From Motacilla alba alba (Eukaryota > Chordata > Aves > Passeriformes > Motacillidae), in NCBI RefSeq assembly GCF_015832195.1, contig NC_052031.1, forward strand, positions 8,681,850-8,745,849: 64,000 bases of DNA. Reading direction: 5' to 3'. The notes beneath the pieces are model-generated. The model was not told where the DNA came from and did no database searches. It was given only the letters and a program-made list of their open reading frames with translations. Position numbers and translations under genes: made by a program. How positions within the stretch are numbered: position 1 is the first letter of the stretch; each line of letters begins with the position of its first letter. Below, in pieces: positions 25,401 through 38,856 of the stretch.

Positions 25401-28400
25401 TAAAGGAAATGCTGATGATTTGCTGAGCAGAGTTAAGTATTTACTATATGTTTGGCAAGGAAACTCTGAAATGTGAACATTTAAAAAAAATGGCTGGATA
25501 GTTAAGATTAACTTAACAGAAAATTAATAGAACTAGTATCTTAGACCAGCCTCTTCCCACAAAATCAGTAATATCCAGTGACCTATTTGGAGAATTTCTA
25601 AGTTCTCACAGCAGTGACTGACTTCTCTAGTAGCTGTGGGTTCTACACACTTTCAAAATCAAGAGCACAAACACTTTAGGCTTGGAGCTAAGTCCTAAAA
25701 TTTAACCTAGATATCTCAATGACAAAATGAAATATTCTGCAGAGCTTGCTTTTTCTGACATTTATAGAATCCTGTCCTTGATTAGCCTCGCAAAAGGAGG
25801 TGATCACAAAATATAGTCAAGTGTAAAATATGAAGCATTTTTATGCTTTTTCTTGAAAACAATGGTCCTAATCTAAACATAAAATTAAGAGAAATCTAAC
25901 CAGAGAAAATGGGAATCCATTACTAAAGAATCTATGAAATTGAAATTAAAAAAAAAAATTACAATATAAGATGAGGAAGTTTTTCAAGATGCAAGCACAA
26001 GATAAATCAAGTTAGATTATAAGTACATCTAGGCCAGTACCTGTCTTCATTAATGTCTAATTCACAGGTACCTACAGGAGAATACAGCATTTCTCCAGAA
26101 TAGCTACACAGCTCTAAGCAAGTTTTGCATTAGGGGCTTCTTTAGCCTGCAATTGTCTTATGTCAAAAGCCATTTTATGTACAGTTTAATGCAATGAATA
26201 GTGACACCAGAATTTCCTCATCCCTTTTTCTATAGGCTTCTATCATGCTGGGTTTTGTCTTATTTCTTATGGTCTACTTTATTTAATTCTTTCTATCAAA
26301 TGTTCTTCTAATCTTTCTAGTTTTTATGTCTTTCCAGGAGGAGGGAACTTTAGAGATACCTAGACTTACATTCAGGATTTCTGTTTGGTTATTCTCTATC
26401 TCTTCCCTAATAACATCAATATTTTTTGCCTACTTCTGATCACTGAGACCTTATTTTCATAAAAATACTTATCATACTTCTAAGATCTTGCCCCTGGGGG
26501 ACAAGAGACCATTACTTTATTAGCAAGGTCAGAATTGTTTTTCTCATGTGCACCACTAATGAATTGGTGCATCCACATGCAATGAATTTTGTCTGCCATT
26601 CTAATGTTCAGTCACTTTCTCTGAGGGTTCAGTAAAGGTTTCATGCAGTTCTGCTCCACGGATTTTTGTCTGTACTGCCCTGAATAATTTAGTAGCATCA
26701 GTAAACTTTATCATCTCAGCAGCTGCTTCTTTCTACACATAGTTTCTGAATGTATACAAACCACAAGGAAATACGCTAAGTTTCATGCAGAAAGTAACCT
26801 GCAATTTTCTTTCATTACAAAAACTGACCATTCACTCTGCTTCATATTTTAATTAATTATAGAACTATGTAACAATCTTCCATTTTATATTATTTTAGCT
26901 TTCTATCCTGTACAAACTTTCCTAAGTGCATTTTTATAAGTTTCTGAAATCCATGTAACACACAAAACAAACAGGTTTTGCTGTTGCAACTCCTAATTGC
27001 CAAGGAAATGGGAAATTTGGCCAAACTTTGTCAGCTCATAAAAAACTGGTGTAACAAACTTTTTTGGTAGTCAAACTGTTTTTATGGTCTGGCATTCTGA
27101 AATCCCATGATAATTAGATCCTGGAAAAGAGATAGAAGCACCTAATCTAACGGAGACAAGAAGAAAATTTGCCAAGAGCATAGTCTCCTGAGACTGTATA
27201 ATGAGAATAGGGAGGTTCTGGGAAGGTCATCAAAGCCAATAATGAGTTAACAACGAAAGAGTTGCTTCAAGAATGCTGCAGAGGTCACAAAGAATTATTC
27301 TCAGACTGCATAAAAGTAAATTTGAGAGCTAGCAAAATATTTTTAGTGGAGCAAGCAAAGATCAGAATTACACTGGTGAAAGAACAAAAAAAGGTAAAAA
27401 AATAGCACCTGGGAATGAAGTTGTTAAGTACAATAGAAGGACAGGGACTTGGCATTAGAAGATAGAACACAGTGGGTTGAAGAAAAAATGCAACTAAGAA
27501 ATTTATTAGGGAATAAATGACTAAAAGTGAGGGCAATCACATTTAGTGCAACAAAGTAAGGTAATTAAACATTAAACAATCAAGAGTGGTAATTTAAAGT
27601 ATTTGAGATCAATTACACAATTAAGCAGTTGATAATGAGGCAATTTAGGGAAAATAGAACCAGGGACTATAGACATAGCTGGTTCTAATCAGACAGTTAC
27701 TTATATTGGAATCCAAGAGGAGCAAGACACTTAGCAGGTCATAGTCTCTAAAGGAGAATGTGGAATGAAGTCAATATATGGGGCCTGTGCCCTCAGTGCT
27801 ACACGGCCCTATAAAGGGTGAGTCCCAGAAGAGGGCAGTGGTGCTCTATAATGACCATGAAATGATGGTGGCCAAGGTTTTTGTGACTCAGGTCTGTTCC
27901 ACTTCCTAAACAATACCTTCCTACATAAGATGAGGGAAGAATAAGCTGCAGCAAAGTCATGTCTAAACCTTGGTTCTCATGGAGGTGCAAGGCTCTCCTC
28001 TAGCACAGAATTTAAATTTATTTAAGCTTTCTATCCTTTGGTATATCTTTATTTTTGAGGGGTGGCACTTTGAAACATGGTGAGCATTGGGCTTCCATAC
28101 CACAGTAATGCTTATCTCATTTCTCCTCGTGCTTGTCTAAAGAGACTTGATCCAAAATGACTTCCAGAATTTGGCCTTCATTGGAGAAATGGTTCACTGA
28201 GATTCCTGGGGTCCCATTATAAGTTATAGCAGCTGTAATTTCAGCCACTTTATGGAGCAGTCCATTTGTGTCTGCTCCAGTTCCTAATGCTACCAGCCAG
28301 TCTGTAAGATGATCCTAATCTATTACATTTAAGTCATTTGAGTCATCTTTTTGAAGATTGTTGAGAGCAGAGATACCCATAAGGAAACAATGTGAGTTTT

Positions 28401-29430
28401 CCATATACCGCATATGTTATATGTCTGGTGAAACGTACTGCGCACATTTAAAAAAGTGACAGTATTAAAAAACTGACAACTTTTCATGACCTTTTGTATT
28501 ATAATGTATTTTAAACATATGGTAGGATTCTGTTCCTCTCATGGATGTGTCAGATACAGTATGAATATTTCATGAATTGTCTGTGTATGTGAAAAAAGTG
28601 TACAAGAAACAAGACATTCAAGAAAACACATTAGCCTTTTATATTTAAAGTGGGAAAATAGCTACTGCTTAAGTATACTATATTGAATATTTATATAGAA
28701 ACAGTGACTATTTATTGAGAAGCAGTGAAAATCAAGAGGAAAACAGTAAAACCAAAATTATAGTGTATTGACATTCTTTGCTTTTTGCTCTAGTTTTAAA
28801 ATATGAACTCTATAAACTTTGACTTAGGTACTTTAGTCTTCTTACCTGTTAATTACCATACTCAGGGATATTTAAGAGTAATTACAAAAAGATGCTTCTC
28901 ATACCTCAAAGTATTTTATGCTTATCCTAGGGGATTCCTTCTACTAGACATACAGCAACAAAAAGTTAGAATGTGTTCTCTTGTCAGTGTTGTGGTACAG
29001 AACCTATTTCCTACATTTTGCTTTTCCAGCTGCATATTAGCCAATGCCCAACAAGTTTTAGTTAGGCTGCTTATACTGAAAAGAGACAAGCAGAATGCAG
29101 ATTTCTACTCTAAGGAGTACTGATGTTTAAGGTCAAATTTGCTTCAGAGTAATATGAGAATAATTTGATAGAGTTTTTGGAGGAAGTGTTACTGCAGAAT
29201 TTATGATTTAGAAAACACCCATAAGAGAATTAAGATCTCAGTGTTTCTCATGTTTCTTTTGAAGCTATTTTTTCTCAAATTCTCTAAAATGTAATTTTGT
29301 ATATACTGGTTGACTTTTTTAATAAATCTAGACAATAGAAAATATCTGTGGTTTTTTTAAATTGAAAAATGTAAATTTTTTGGACAGGCATAAATATTTT
29401 GAGATTCATGTACCAATGTCAACTTGTATT
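22447..29430. other. Noncoding block, no confirmed gene
   Basis: Long AT-rich stretch without recognised repeats. It contains a T12 run near 22597-22608 and another purine-biased patch at about 27120-27500. An imperfect hairpin around gtgcacca/tggtgca lies at about 26548-26572. A plus-strand open frame at 25318-25473 begins just after an acceptor-like tract but has no recognisable product and is treated as a finding. The 106-codon frame at 28803-29123 has no support beyond length. Confidence 0.63.
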
Positions 29431-29800
29431 TGGTTGGAATGGCAAGGTTTGCAGGGGTGGGATGAGGTTTCGGGGGGGGTTTCAGTGAGAAGCTGCCAGA
29501 AGCTTTCCACATGTTTGAGGGAGCCAGTGCTGGAGGGCTCAAGACAGGTCCAGCACTGGCCAAGGCTGAGCCCGGCAGGAACATGCATAGAACATCTGGG
29601 ACAACATAAGGAGGGGAAAAAGCCCAAATAACAACACAGCAGTTACAACCAGAGAGAGAATATGTAAAAGAAACACCCCTGCAGACCCAGGTCAGTGCAG
29701 ATGGGGGGTGAGGAGGTGCTGCAGGAGCTGAAGCAGAGATTCCCCTGCAGGTGGTGAAGGTTAGAGGGCTGCAATACATAGTACAGGAGAGAATGAGTGA
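29431..29800. mobile_element. GC-rich patch, probable old interspersed repeat
   Basis: GC content rises sharply against both flanks. Within it, about 29561-29765 contains segments (ggcaggaacatgc, cagcagttacaaccagagag, gaggaggtgctgcaggagct, gcagagattcccctgcag) that resemble, from memory, a GC-rich repeat common in bird genomes and marked by repeated ctgcag units. I cannot assign the family; an LTR-type or composite element is possible. The patch is open on both strands (89 codons plus, 140 codons minus), which I attribute to composition. No terminal repeats or target-site duplication could be defined. Confidence 0.45.
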
Positions 29801-32800
29801 GCTACCAGGGTAAGAGAAGGCTGATGGGGGATGTATTTGTTTGGTTCAAGTAACATCAAAAGTCCAGTTGGATTCTGTCAGCAGAAAGTCATCTGTGCCA
29901 GAGAAAACCTAAACTCAGCAGGATGAGGGTGGGAGTCACCTGATCCTACTGGGAGGTTAACTCTCTTCCGGAGGGTTGGAGTCAATCACTTCCAGAACTT
30001 CCTCAGCCCCAGTTCCTGCTGTGGTTCCAGGGCTCTATGAGGTAATATCCCAATGCAAAAAGTTTTATCTCTCTAATTTCTCTCTCTTAATGTCTGCGAG
30101 CATGTGGATGGAAACATAGATAGACTGATCCAGTCTTACAGACAGCAAGGTATAAATTGTTGTAAGTATGGTGTTCATACTGGGTGGAATTTTCTCTAAA
30201 GATAATAATAAAAATGTGTCAAAACAATTGAGTAATTTCAAACTTTATCAACATTTAATTCAGTTAATGCATTATTAACAAAAAAATGTCATTCTTTTTT
30301 AGTCCAAGAGGTGTAGTTATTGATTCCAGATGGGTTCTTGGCATATTTCTTAACACTTAGAATACTTAATGGTCTAATCACACTTGACAATCCATGTTTG
30401 GCTATATAATGGCCAAAAAGCCCTGCAAACCCTGGTAGTAATTTCTCAGTGTTTACAAACAATGAAACTTTGAACACATTATGTTTTTATGTTTATTCTT
30501 TTACCTTTAGTGCCTGTAGCATGTATGCATTTTCAGGAAACACCTGCCATGTTTGGAAGTTCTAACATAGAAGACATAAATTATAATCCCTGAAAAGGTC
30601 TACTTTTTAAGAAGCTTTTTACTTTGTTTAACTCCTGTAGTAGAGATGTGTGTTACCTCTTATCATGCCAGTTCAAGCAAGACCTCTGCTGCTAATTAGA
30701 TGTTAATCACATTGATAATTCTTTTGGAGTATATTTTCCACTTGTAATTGCAATATAACTTCTATCAGCTTTATGCTCTTCATGCTTTCACTTCAACTTC
30801 TGTGTTATGACAGTCTTTCATTTTCACAACTTTAATCAGTTTTCTATAACTCTTTTAATTACTTTAATACAGTAAGAATGTGCCAGGAACTATGGATGTA
30901 TTTTGTTAATCAGAGCAGGTTTTTTTGATAATGGTTCTTAGTCTGGCTATTTCAATTACATAAATTTTCCAACTCTGTATTGTTCAAGGCTCTGTCCTGA
31001 ACATTTTATTCGTAATTTTTAAATTTTTGGGATATAAACCAAGTAGTGTTGATGAAATGCATTGATATACGCAGAAAGTATAAGACCTTATAAAACTGGA
31101 TAGAGACTGGAAGAGTCCATAGAGGAGCCTGTAGAGCATCTCTGAGAAGTACTTGGAAATCACAGTCTGAAAGAAGTAATAGATAAAATAATCATATCTC
31201 CAAGATAGTCACAAAACTCCTAATAATGCTGATGAGGTAAACACATGGATAACACAGCTGTGGAATGAAAGAAAAAGATAAATGCCCTGGCTAAAGATTA
31301 TTTGTTTTCTTACCCAGAGAGAGTCATAGGGACTGGGAAGCCCCAGAAATTTGTCACAGGAGAAATCCAAGAGTACATTAGTTGAATTGGAGATTCAGCA
31401 CAGAGGAGTGAAGAGATTTTGCCTGGTTTTGTCTGAGACAGACTTAACTTTCTTCCTAGTAGCTGGCACAGTGTTGTGGCTTGGATTTAGGATGAGAATA
31501 ATGCTGATATCACACTGCTGTTTTGGCTGTTGCTGAGCAGAACTTACTATAGGTCAAGGACTTTTCAGCTTCTCATGGCTGCCCTGCAGGGTTTTTTTCT
31601 CTCAAGTTGTTCTTTTCCAGAACCAGCTATTTAAAATGTTGTCAACTGCAGAGGAAGATACCTGAGGGAAGCTAAATTTAAGCTCTGTAAAGAGAGAAGG
31701 AGAAAATATTTTAAAAATATATTTCTTTACCAATGGCTACAGTTTTTCTAAAGTAATCCTAAACATAAGTAATTTCAATAGAATAATGTTTGAAAAAATT
31801 AAGAAAAAACAGCCTATATGCAAATTGTTTTCAGTGACTTTCACAGGAGACACTCTTGGCAAGGAATTGAAGAAAGCAGTATTCAGGGAAGTAGCTCAGA
31901 AAAATCCTCCCTTATCCTACTTAGACATCTCAGATGTTTGTCTTCCTTGGTCTGAACATCTAAATGTTCACCCCATCCAGTGTTCAGCCAGGCCATATCC
32001 CAGTACCCAATTCTGTGTATCAGCTCAGCCTTCTGTGTGAATTCTGAGTAACACTTGGGAGATCTATGCACACCCTGCAGAACAGGATCAAGCACACTAA
32101 CTTTTCAATTTCCTCAGTAATATCTAGACTTCCTTTAGACCTGGGTAATATCTCAAAGTTCCTTTGGACTATTCAGTGCAAACTCACAAGTTCATTGTTA
32201 CCCCTTTCTTAATTAAGGGTTACCATTGTGGGGGGAATTACCTCATGTTAGGAACATCCTTTTTTAATCTCTCCTCAGAGTGTGCATGGGACTGAAGCTA
32301 TGTAATCCTTTGGCTGTAGCTTTGAAAAGTGCTTTTGGCTCACTTTATTGCAAATCCATTAAATAAAAGGAATCACCATAACACTAAAATGCAAATTACT
32401 AAGGCAAATTTCCACTTGCTGTGTGCAGTGCATATCCATTGTTTAGAATATAGAAATATGAATAGTTTAAGCATGGAAACATGAGAAAGATGGGGAAAGT
32501 AGAATTTTGCCCACTTGGGAGCATGAAAAGAAAAGATTAATCCAGCCATAGAGTCTAACTGTACTGTTACATGCACTGTTCTATTTTATGTTTCTGTGCT
32601 TGGACTGGCCTTGGAACATAGGCAATGCTTATAAAGGGTTATAATTAGCACACAAAGGTCTGCAAAGACTTTTCTCAGTGAGCTAAGGTTGGACTGAAGA
32701 TTAAATTAAAACAGACCTCCACACCTGAGGAGCTTCAGGCATTTCTATAATTTCTCTATTTATATAACTAAAGATTCTGGTCAGAACAAATGAAATACAA

Positions 32801-34170
32801 TTGTTCTTTATTATTTTATTTTTTTCAAGTGAAGTATTCATCCTTCTTAAAAAAAATGAGCTTTTAAAAAAAGTTCAGAAGGTTTTCTTGGGGTGTTTTG
32901 CCAATATTAATATTTTTGATATTGTTAAAATTTAATAGACTGAGTGCAAGTTGCTTATCCTTACAAATAACAGGGACATTTTCTGTTTCTTGCTTCATTT
33001 ATAATGAAATAAGTATCCATGCTTTGTCTCATATCCTTTCTCAGAAAACATCCTGAAAATATTTTTATCTAATTTTAAACTTCCTATCATTTTAGAAAAT
33101 TTGAAGAGTGAATTATTGCTTTATGAATTAAAACTATCCTACAATCTTCAAGAATCACTAGACAGTTATAACACAAGGGCAGCCCGTGACCAGTGAAGCC
33201 CAGTCCCTGAAAGCAAAGACAGTGTCAAACCACTGCAGTGGAACTTTGAACCTCAGGAGAATGACTGAAGAGCTTGGCAGGTTTCATTTACTCTGTCACT
33301 CACCTTGAAGTTACCCTGGCCAGACATGTGGTTACTTTACTAGCAAATTTCAGACTGCCAGGGTAGACAAATGTTCTGTCTCTCCAGCTCACTCAGCGCA
33401 TACATCCAAATTTATATTTGCCCCCTTGGGCGAAAGTCAGTGCTATTATCCACCTGTCCTGTATTTTCTCCTTGACCTCTTCATGCTCACTTCCTGCTCC
33501 AATGGGATAGTTTAACTACCTGTGCAATTTCCTTTTATCAGCCTTAGAAATCTTACATGCACTTTCCAAATTCAGAAAAGCAAGAAACTGGAATCAGATC
33601 TACTAGATGATAAATAATTCTGCAGTTAATGGCATATTTGACATGAAGCATAAAGAACTTTGCCTTTAAAGTTATAGATGCCTCAATTAAAAAAGATGTA
33701 TAGTTATATGTAATGTATATAAAAGTAAAACCTGTAGTTACATGTAGCTTTATTCTTAAAGCATACTGCCAGCATTTGGCAAAATAAGTGAACAGAGACG
33801 GTACACTGCTTTGTGTTAAACTCACACCAATTATATAAGATCTTCTACTCACAGAATTACATTATTCTTTTTTGAAGAGCACAGCATAAAGAGCTATTGC
33901 TCATGTGAGACCTGCCCTTATTTCCTTTTGGTGTGCAGGACTTTGGTGAATCTGTTATGATCACCATTTCCTATTGAACTGTCATGACGGACTTGGAGAG
34001 ATACCATCCAGGATGCAGGTGTTCAGGGTCAAACAAGAGAGAAGGAAGTTCAAAGGCATTCCCTCCCACAATTCCTGATGCCAGCACACTGTGTCACAGG
34101 AAGTCTCTGAAACACCCATGCGAGGGTGTACTCACCCAGTGAAACAGACATATTTCATTGCAGCTGAAAG
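29801..34170. other. Noncoding block, no gene seen
   Basis: The sequence drops back to AT-rich after about 30050. Open frames are 100 codons or shorter with no recognisable family. A small poly-T-ended stretch and several AT runs occur, but no defined repeat, RNA gene or promoter was recognised. Confidence 0.66.
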
Positions 34171-34200
34171 TAAAAAAGAAAAAAAAAGAAAAAAGAAAGG
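34171..34200. repeat. A-rich (A)nG simple repeat
   Basis: Thirty bases of A runs broken by single G residues (taaaaaagaaaaaaaaag and similar). It could be a decayed poly-A tail or slippage product. No recognisable retroposed body lies beside it. Confidence 0.85.
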
Positions 34201-37200
34201 ATAGATTTTTTTTGTCCCTTTGGTAACTGAAAGAAAGCAACTTGTTCAGATATACTAGGAAAGCAAGCTCAGTGATAAGAGTCTCATACTTCTATAATAC
34301 AGTCAAATTCCTCATCCTATCCAGATTTTCTCTATAAAGTGCAATAAAAGTTGTTGTACAATAAGATTGTCATCCTGGCTTTTATCTGATTGCATATAAT
34401 AGCTGGAAAACTCTTGAAACTCCTTACGTACCTGTTGTTATCAAGAAAGCGAAAATTCTTTAAGATCTCCTGGGGGAAAGAGAGTTGGAGTTAATTTTTC
34501 CTCCCTCTTCTCCCTGGAGACACACATAGCTTGTGCGGATTTAATGAAATTTGCTAAGATTTCTCTGTGTGTCATTAAGCAACTCTGTGAAACAATTGCC
34601 ACGTTGTGCTGGGTGGTGCAGAGCTATCAGTCATGGCCAAACAAGCAGGCAGCTCCTCAGTTCACATCAGCAGGTGACCTGTGTAAAGAAGCCTTGCTCC
34701 GTGGAGGACCGTAAGGACTGCAGGGTGATACAGATGTGAGACGTTGTTGGGATGTCAGTTTAAATGGAAGCCATTATGTCATCCAATAACAATTCCTATT
34801 GAAGCCGTGGGCACTGGTGTTAATATCAGCACGTGGGTAGTAGCTACATTTCGTATGAGAAAACATGAAAAGCATCACTAGAGCAAAGCATGTGTAATAA
34901 ATAAAATTTATGTAAGAAATATTTTTCAGATACTGAGCCCAGAGGGAAGGTGATGCTTATCTTGAGTAGCAGGACTTATTAAAAAAAAAAAAAATTACCA
35001 AATATTTTACCAAAGCATTCCCCGCGCTGTAAAATAGCAAGAAAAAAATCACTTTAAATCTTCAGATGTTGTAGAGATGCAACATCACTTTGCTTTGTTA
35101 AAACTGTGGCTAGTCCAGATTTTTTAAGGTACTCTTTTTGTGTTATCAACTGTGTGATCATGCATTTTATGTTCAACATCCAAAGCAGCACCTTAATGAC
35201 CGCTGCCCAGGACTGTTGGCTTTCTCTAAATGTTCCCTGGAGTAACGTTTCACTTATAAGCATCATTTTAAATGTAGCCTTCTGTAGCACTTTCCTTGTG
35301 ATCCTCAACCTCTGCAAAGAGGTTATGCTTTAAAAACATGTGGCAAATGCTGGCCACCTGTTAAGAGCTAATGATGCTGAAAGGAAGCCTGTTATGTCAG
35401 GACATTTTCTTAGGGAAGGTAATAAAAAAGACAGAAATCCTTCAAGCTGGGGCAGCATTAACTTTAACCCATTTTGGACTCCGCCCTTATAAAAGCTACT
35501 TCAAAGGTAGACATAATCCTCTTGAAAGAAATGGGAGAGGGTAAAAAAAGGGAGGTTTTGGCATAATAATTGCAAATGTGCAATTTTCTGTGCACATTTT
35601 ACACTCTTATCTAGAAGGGAGATTTATTTAATCTTCCTTTTCCTCAAGAGAGCGCTGGATAATAAAAAGATCTATAGGCAGATTAAGATTAATCTGTTCA
35701 GTAACTATGGGTCTGTCTTTTCTGGAACACTTGGCATCGAACATTGTCAGCAAAACAGAATGGACAGTTTCCAAATCCACTTGAAAACGATACCACTCTG
35801 GTGGCAGAGATATCCTTAAATTAGCAGACAAGAGAGACAGATTTACATTTGCAAAACTAAATAAATGGATAAGAAATTATAAATAAGGATCAAAATAAAG
35901 GTGAAAAATCACTCCCATTCTCCCAGTCTCCCCCTTCAAGATTACACTTTTGTGATAGTATCAAGCAGATATTAAAATAGTGTCTGCTTTAACTTAATAA
36001 AAATGTAGAATGAGAATTTTTTTTTTTAAATGTATATAAATTTAAGCACGCAATCAGTAGATTTTAAGAGGAAAAAAGAGGTGGGGTTAGGTAGAATTAC
36101 ATATTTCTGGAGAAACTGGAGCCATAATATTATAAATTTGGCTTCAAAATACATTTTTTCCTTGTCTCCAGATGCCACTAGCAAAATGATAGTTTTGATC
36201 CACAAAGAGAATAAAGGGTATACTTGTGCCAACATGTGTTTGACATCCTTATTTTTGTTTGGCACCTTGAGGAACCAGTACTTCTCATGGGACTCAGAGT
36301 TCAAAGTTAGGTGCCACTTCTGTAATTACATACAGATGCATAAGTAGGATTGCAGCAGGCAAATGAAGGGCTCTTTTACATAACAAGGTGCATTTTTCTG
36401 TATTTCTTACTAATCAGTTACAGGGATCACCATTGTTTCAAGCACAAGAAGAAATGACAAACTCAAAGAATGTCTTGCCCAGTAACCTTTTGGAAGCTTT
36501 TTTTCAAAGTAATCAGCTAAATAACATCCATTTATGTAAAGGATCCTTTTTCTTTCTTGGAGAATTTATGTCTGGAGGTAGGTTGTGTCATTCTCTCATT
36601 TGTATTCATCCTGAGTTAAACTTTCTTCCATGGCAATCCAAGTGACATTAGCTATGTAGTGAGGCCAGTTAGATTATGATTGATAAATGCTTCTCCTCAA
36701 ACCTAATGAATAATTCAGAACATAAACAGGAATATACTGCAAATTCTTGCTTGTATAAAATAAAGTGAGTTCAAAGAATTTTCCTTTCTTCAATGACCTT
36801 CATTTTCATACAGGCCAAAAAATTCCATTTTTATTTTATTAATATCATATTCAGTTTTAAACAGAAAACAAATACAACATATGGCATTAGTATAATCCAT
36901 AGAAATGCTGCCCTTTGAAGCTCCAAGAGTTCTGCAAGTGCTTTCAATGGAACTATCTATTCATAACCATAGATACTTGGGTTTGGAAGTAAAGAACAGT
37001 AGCATTTCAAAATGACATTCTAAAATTACACTTACTGAAACACAAGCAAAGATGCATTATTACAGCACCAGCAAAGAAACATTATGATTACTATTTTAGC
37101 AGAAAATATGACTCTTGAGCCTCCAATTGCATCTTGACTGCAGCATTGTTTATGGTCTTGAAATGTTACTCATTAAATTAGAACTCACTAAAAAGTTTTA

Positions 37201-38209
37201 CATTGCAGTACTTTGAAAACTGAAGTGGTTAAAAATATAGAAGACGGTTATTATTTGTTCAACACGTTTATAAAATACTCCAGCTAAAACTTGCTAATAT
37301 CTACCTTATTTTTCTGCTCACCTCATTTCTCAGCTGAATGTCAAGATGTTTTAAATGCATCATTTCAATGAATTTTAACTATTTTCTGTGGGTAAAAACA
37401 GTGAGTCTGGAAAGTTCCTTATCCTCAACACATGCACTCAAATGTTCCTCCCTCCTTTTCTGGAGCCATCACTGGCAGAGGAAGAGAGGAGGTTGCGTTT
37501 CCATGCTCTGCACTGGGTGTTGTCAAAATTGGCAGCCCCAGCAGAGGGACCACTGAGCCCCATCTGAATAAAAAATCGAGAGGGGAAATCTTTAGCATCA
37601 GCACATTTTGTAAAAATGTTTTTAAGTGGAGTACTACATGTACATATATAAAACAAATATAATATAGAATATAGCACGCATATATGGCAACAAGCTCTGA
37701 ATTTTTAGTTAAAATAAGTGGTGAATGCAAAATAGGTTTTACCTAAGTGTATATTACCTGACTTTGTCTGCAAGGAATTAACTGTTGAATTCTTGCATAA
37801 GCAGTCTATTAAATTTTCCACTGAAGTTAGTGGAAACTATTCTGTGTATTATATTGAAGTGGCAATTTAATGATGTAAAACTCTGTAAGAACATCAGCAA
37901 TAACTCTGAATGAATGGGAAATTCCTGTCTCAGTCCAGCAAAAGAATGATTCTTCTGTTAAATATTATTTTAAAATCAATGGAAGTACTGTAAAATAACC
38001 AGCAATCATCTGACACTAAATTCTAGACAATTGAGGTTGTTCAGAGCCTAAATTTCACTTGAGCAAAATTTTAGGCCATCTAAAATGTGCATAAAATACA
38101 TAGATGTAACCATGTGATTTCCAAAAATCCTTCTCCGAGTTTCCCATCTATGCACACTTACAGAATTTCTGTAAGGTTACTCTTTCCAATAATGGGGAAG
38201 AATGTAACA
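34201..38209. other. Noncoding block with weak signals only
   Basis: AT-rich unique sequence. A GC-box-like ccgccc directly abuts a consensus TATA motif at 35481-35495, and an exon-like open segment lies at 36424-36577. Both are reported as low-interest findings because neither has independent support. The GC-richer patch at 37425-37570 is open in several frames on both strands, which argues against coding. Confidence 0.6.
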
Positions 38210-38243
38210 TCTTCTAAAAGCATTACATGTCTTCTAAAAGCAT
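38210..38243. repeat. 20-bp-period direct repeat
   Basis: The 14-mer tcttctaaaagcat is present at 38210-38223 and again, identical, at 38230-38243. The intervening ttacatg-type sequence is partly mirrored after the second copy (gtaatg). This is a small recent local duplication in noncoding sequence. Confidence 0.88.
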
Positions 38244-38836
38244 GTAATGGTCTCCATTTAATGTTTAGAACACTTAGGCATCTGTCTGATTTTTCATGGA
38301 CCAGGTGTCCAAGTCTAAGTCATTTGTGTGTTCAAAGCCTTAATACCTAACTTGCTAGGTAAATGCAGGAATAGACTTTGGGGCTTTGTATTGGCCTTTC
38401 AGCAGTTCTAGTTTTATCATGTGCATGTACTAGTAACTAAAAATTACAGTGAAAATCTAGAGCTGTAGTAACTATTTCATTATTTCAACCACCTTACATA
38501 AACATTTCCCCTAAGATATCTGCCTTGCCTCATTTTGTGCTAAAATTTTTAAAAACATAACATTGTTTTCTGCAATATTGTCTAACTAAGGAATCTGCAC
38601 ATTTTATTGCAGATGTAATAAATCAGATCAGCATTTCTGTTGGGAAGTAATATTTCATGGGAACAGTAGCATAGAGACCTATGGTAGAGTTCAGCCTTGT
38701 AACTCTTTCTCTCCTTGGTCTTTTTTGTTTAACAAAACAGGTGTCATTGACATTTGGAGTCAACATTCATGCCTGAACAGCTACTTTCTAAATACATTTA
38801 AACAAAAGACAAAAGCAGTTATTACTTTGGAGTTTC

Positions 38837-38856
38837 TTTTTTTTTTTTTTTTTTTT
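38837..38856 (-). repeat. Poly-T run (20 T)
   Basis: Twenty consecutive T, which is poly-A on the minus strand. This could mark the tail of a minus-strand retroposon, whose body would lie to the right, but the following sequence (38857 onward) matches nothing I recognise. A plain mononucleotide expansion is equally likely. Confidence 0.9.

Noticed and set aside
29357..29779. 140-codon minus-strand open frame
   Set aside because: It sits in the GC-rich patch that is also open on the plus strand, is proline/serine/cysteine-rich without a domain, and overlaps a probable repeat; no splice or promoter support.
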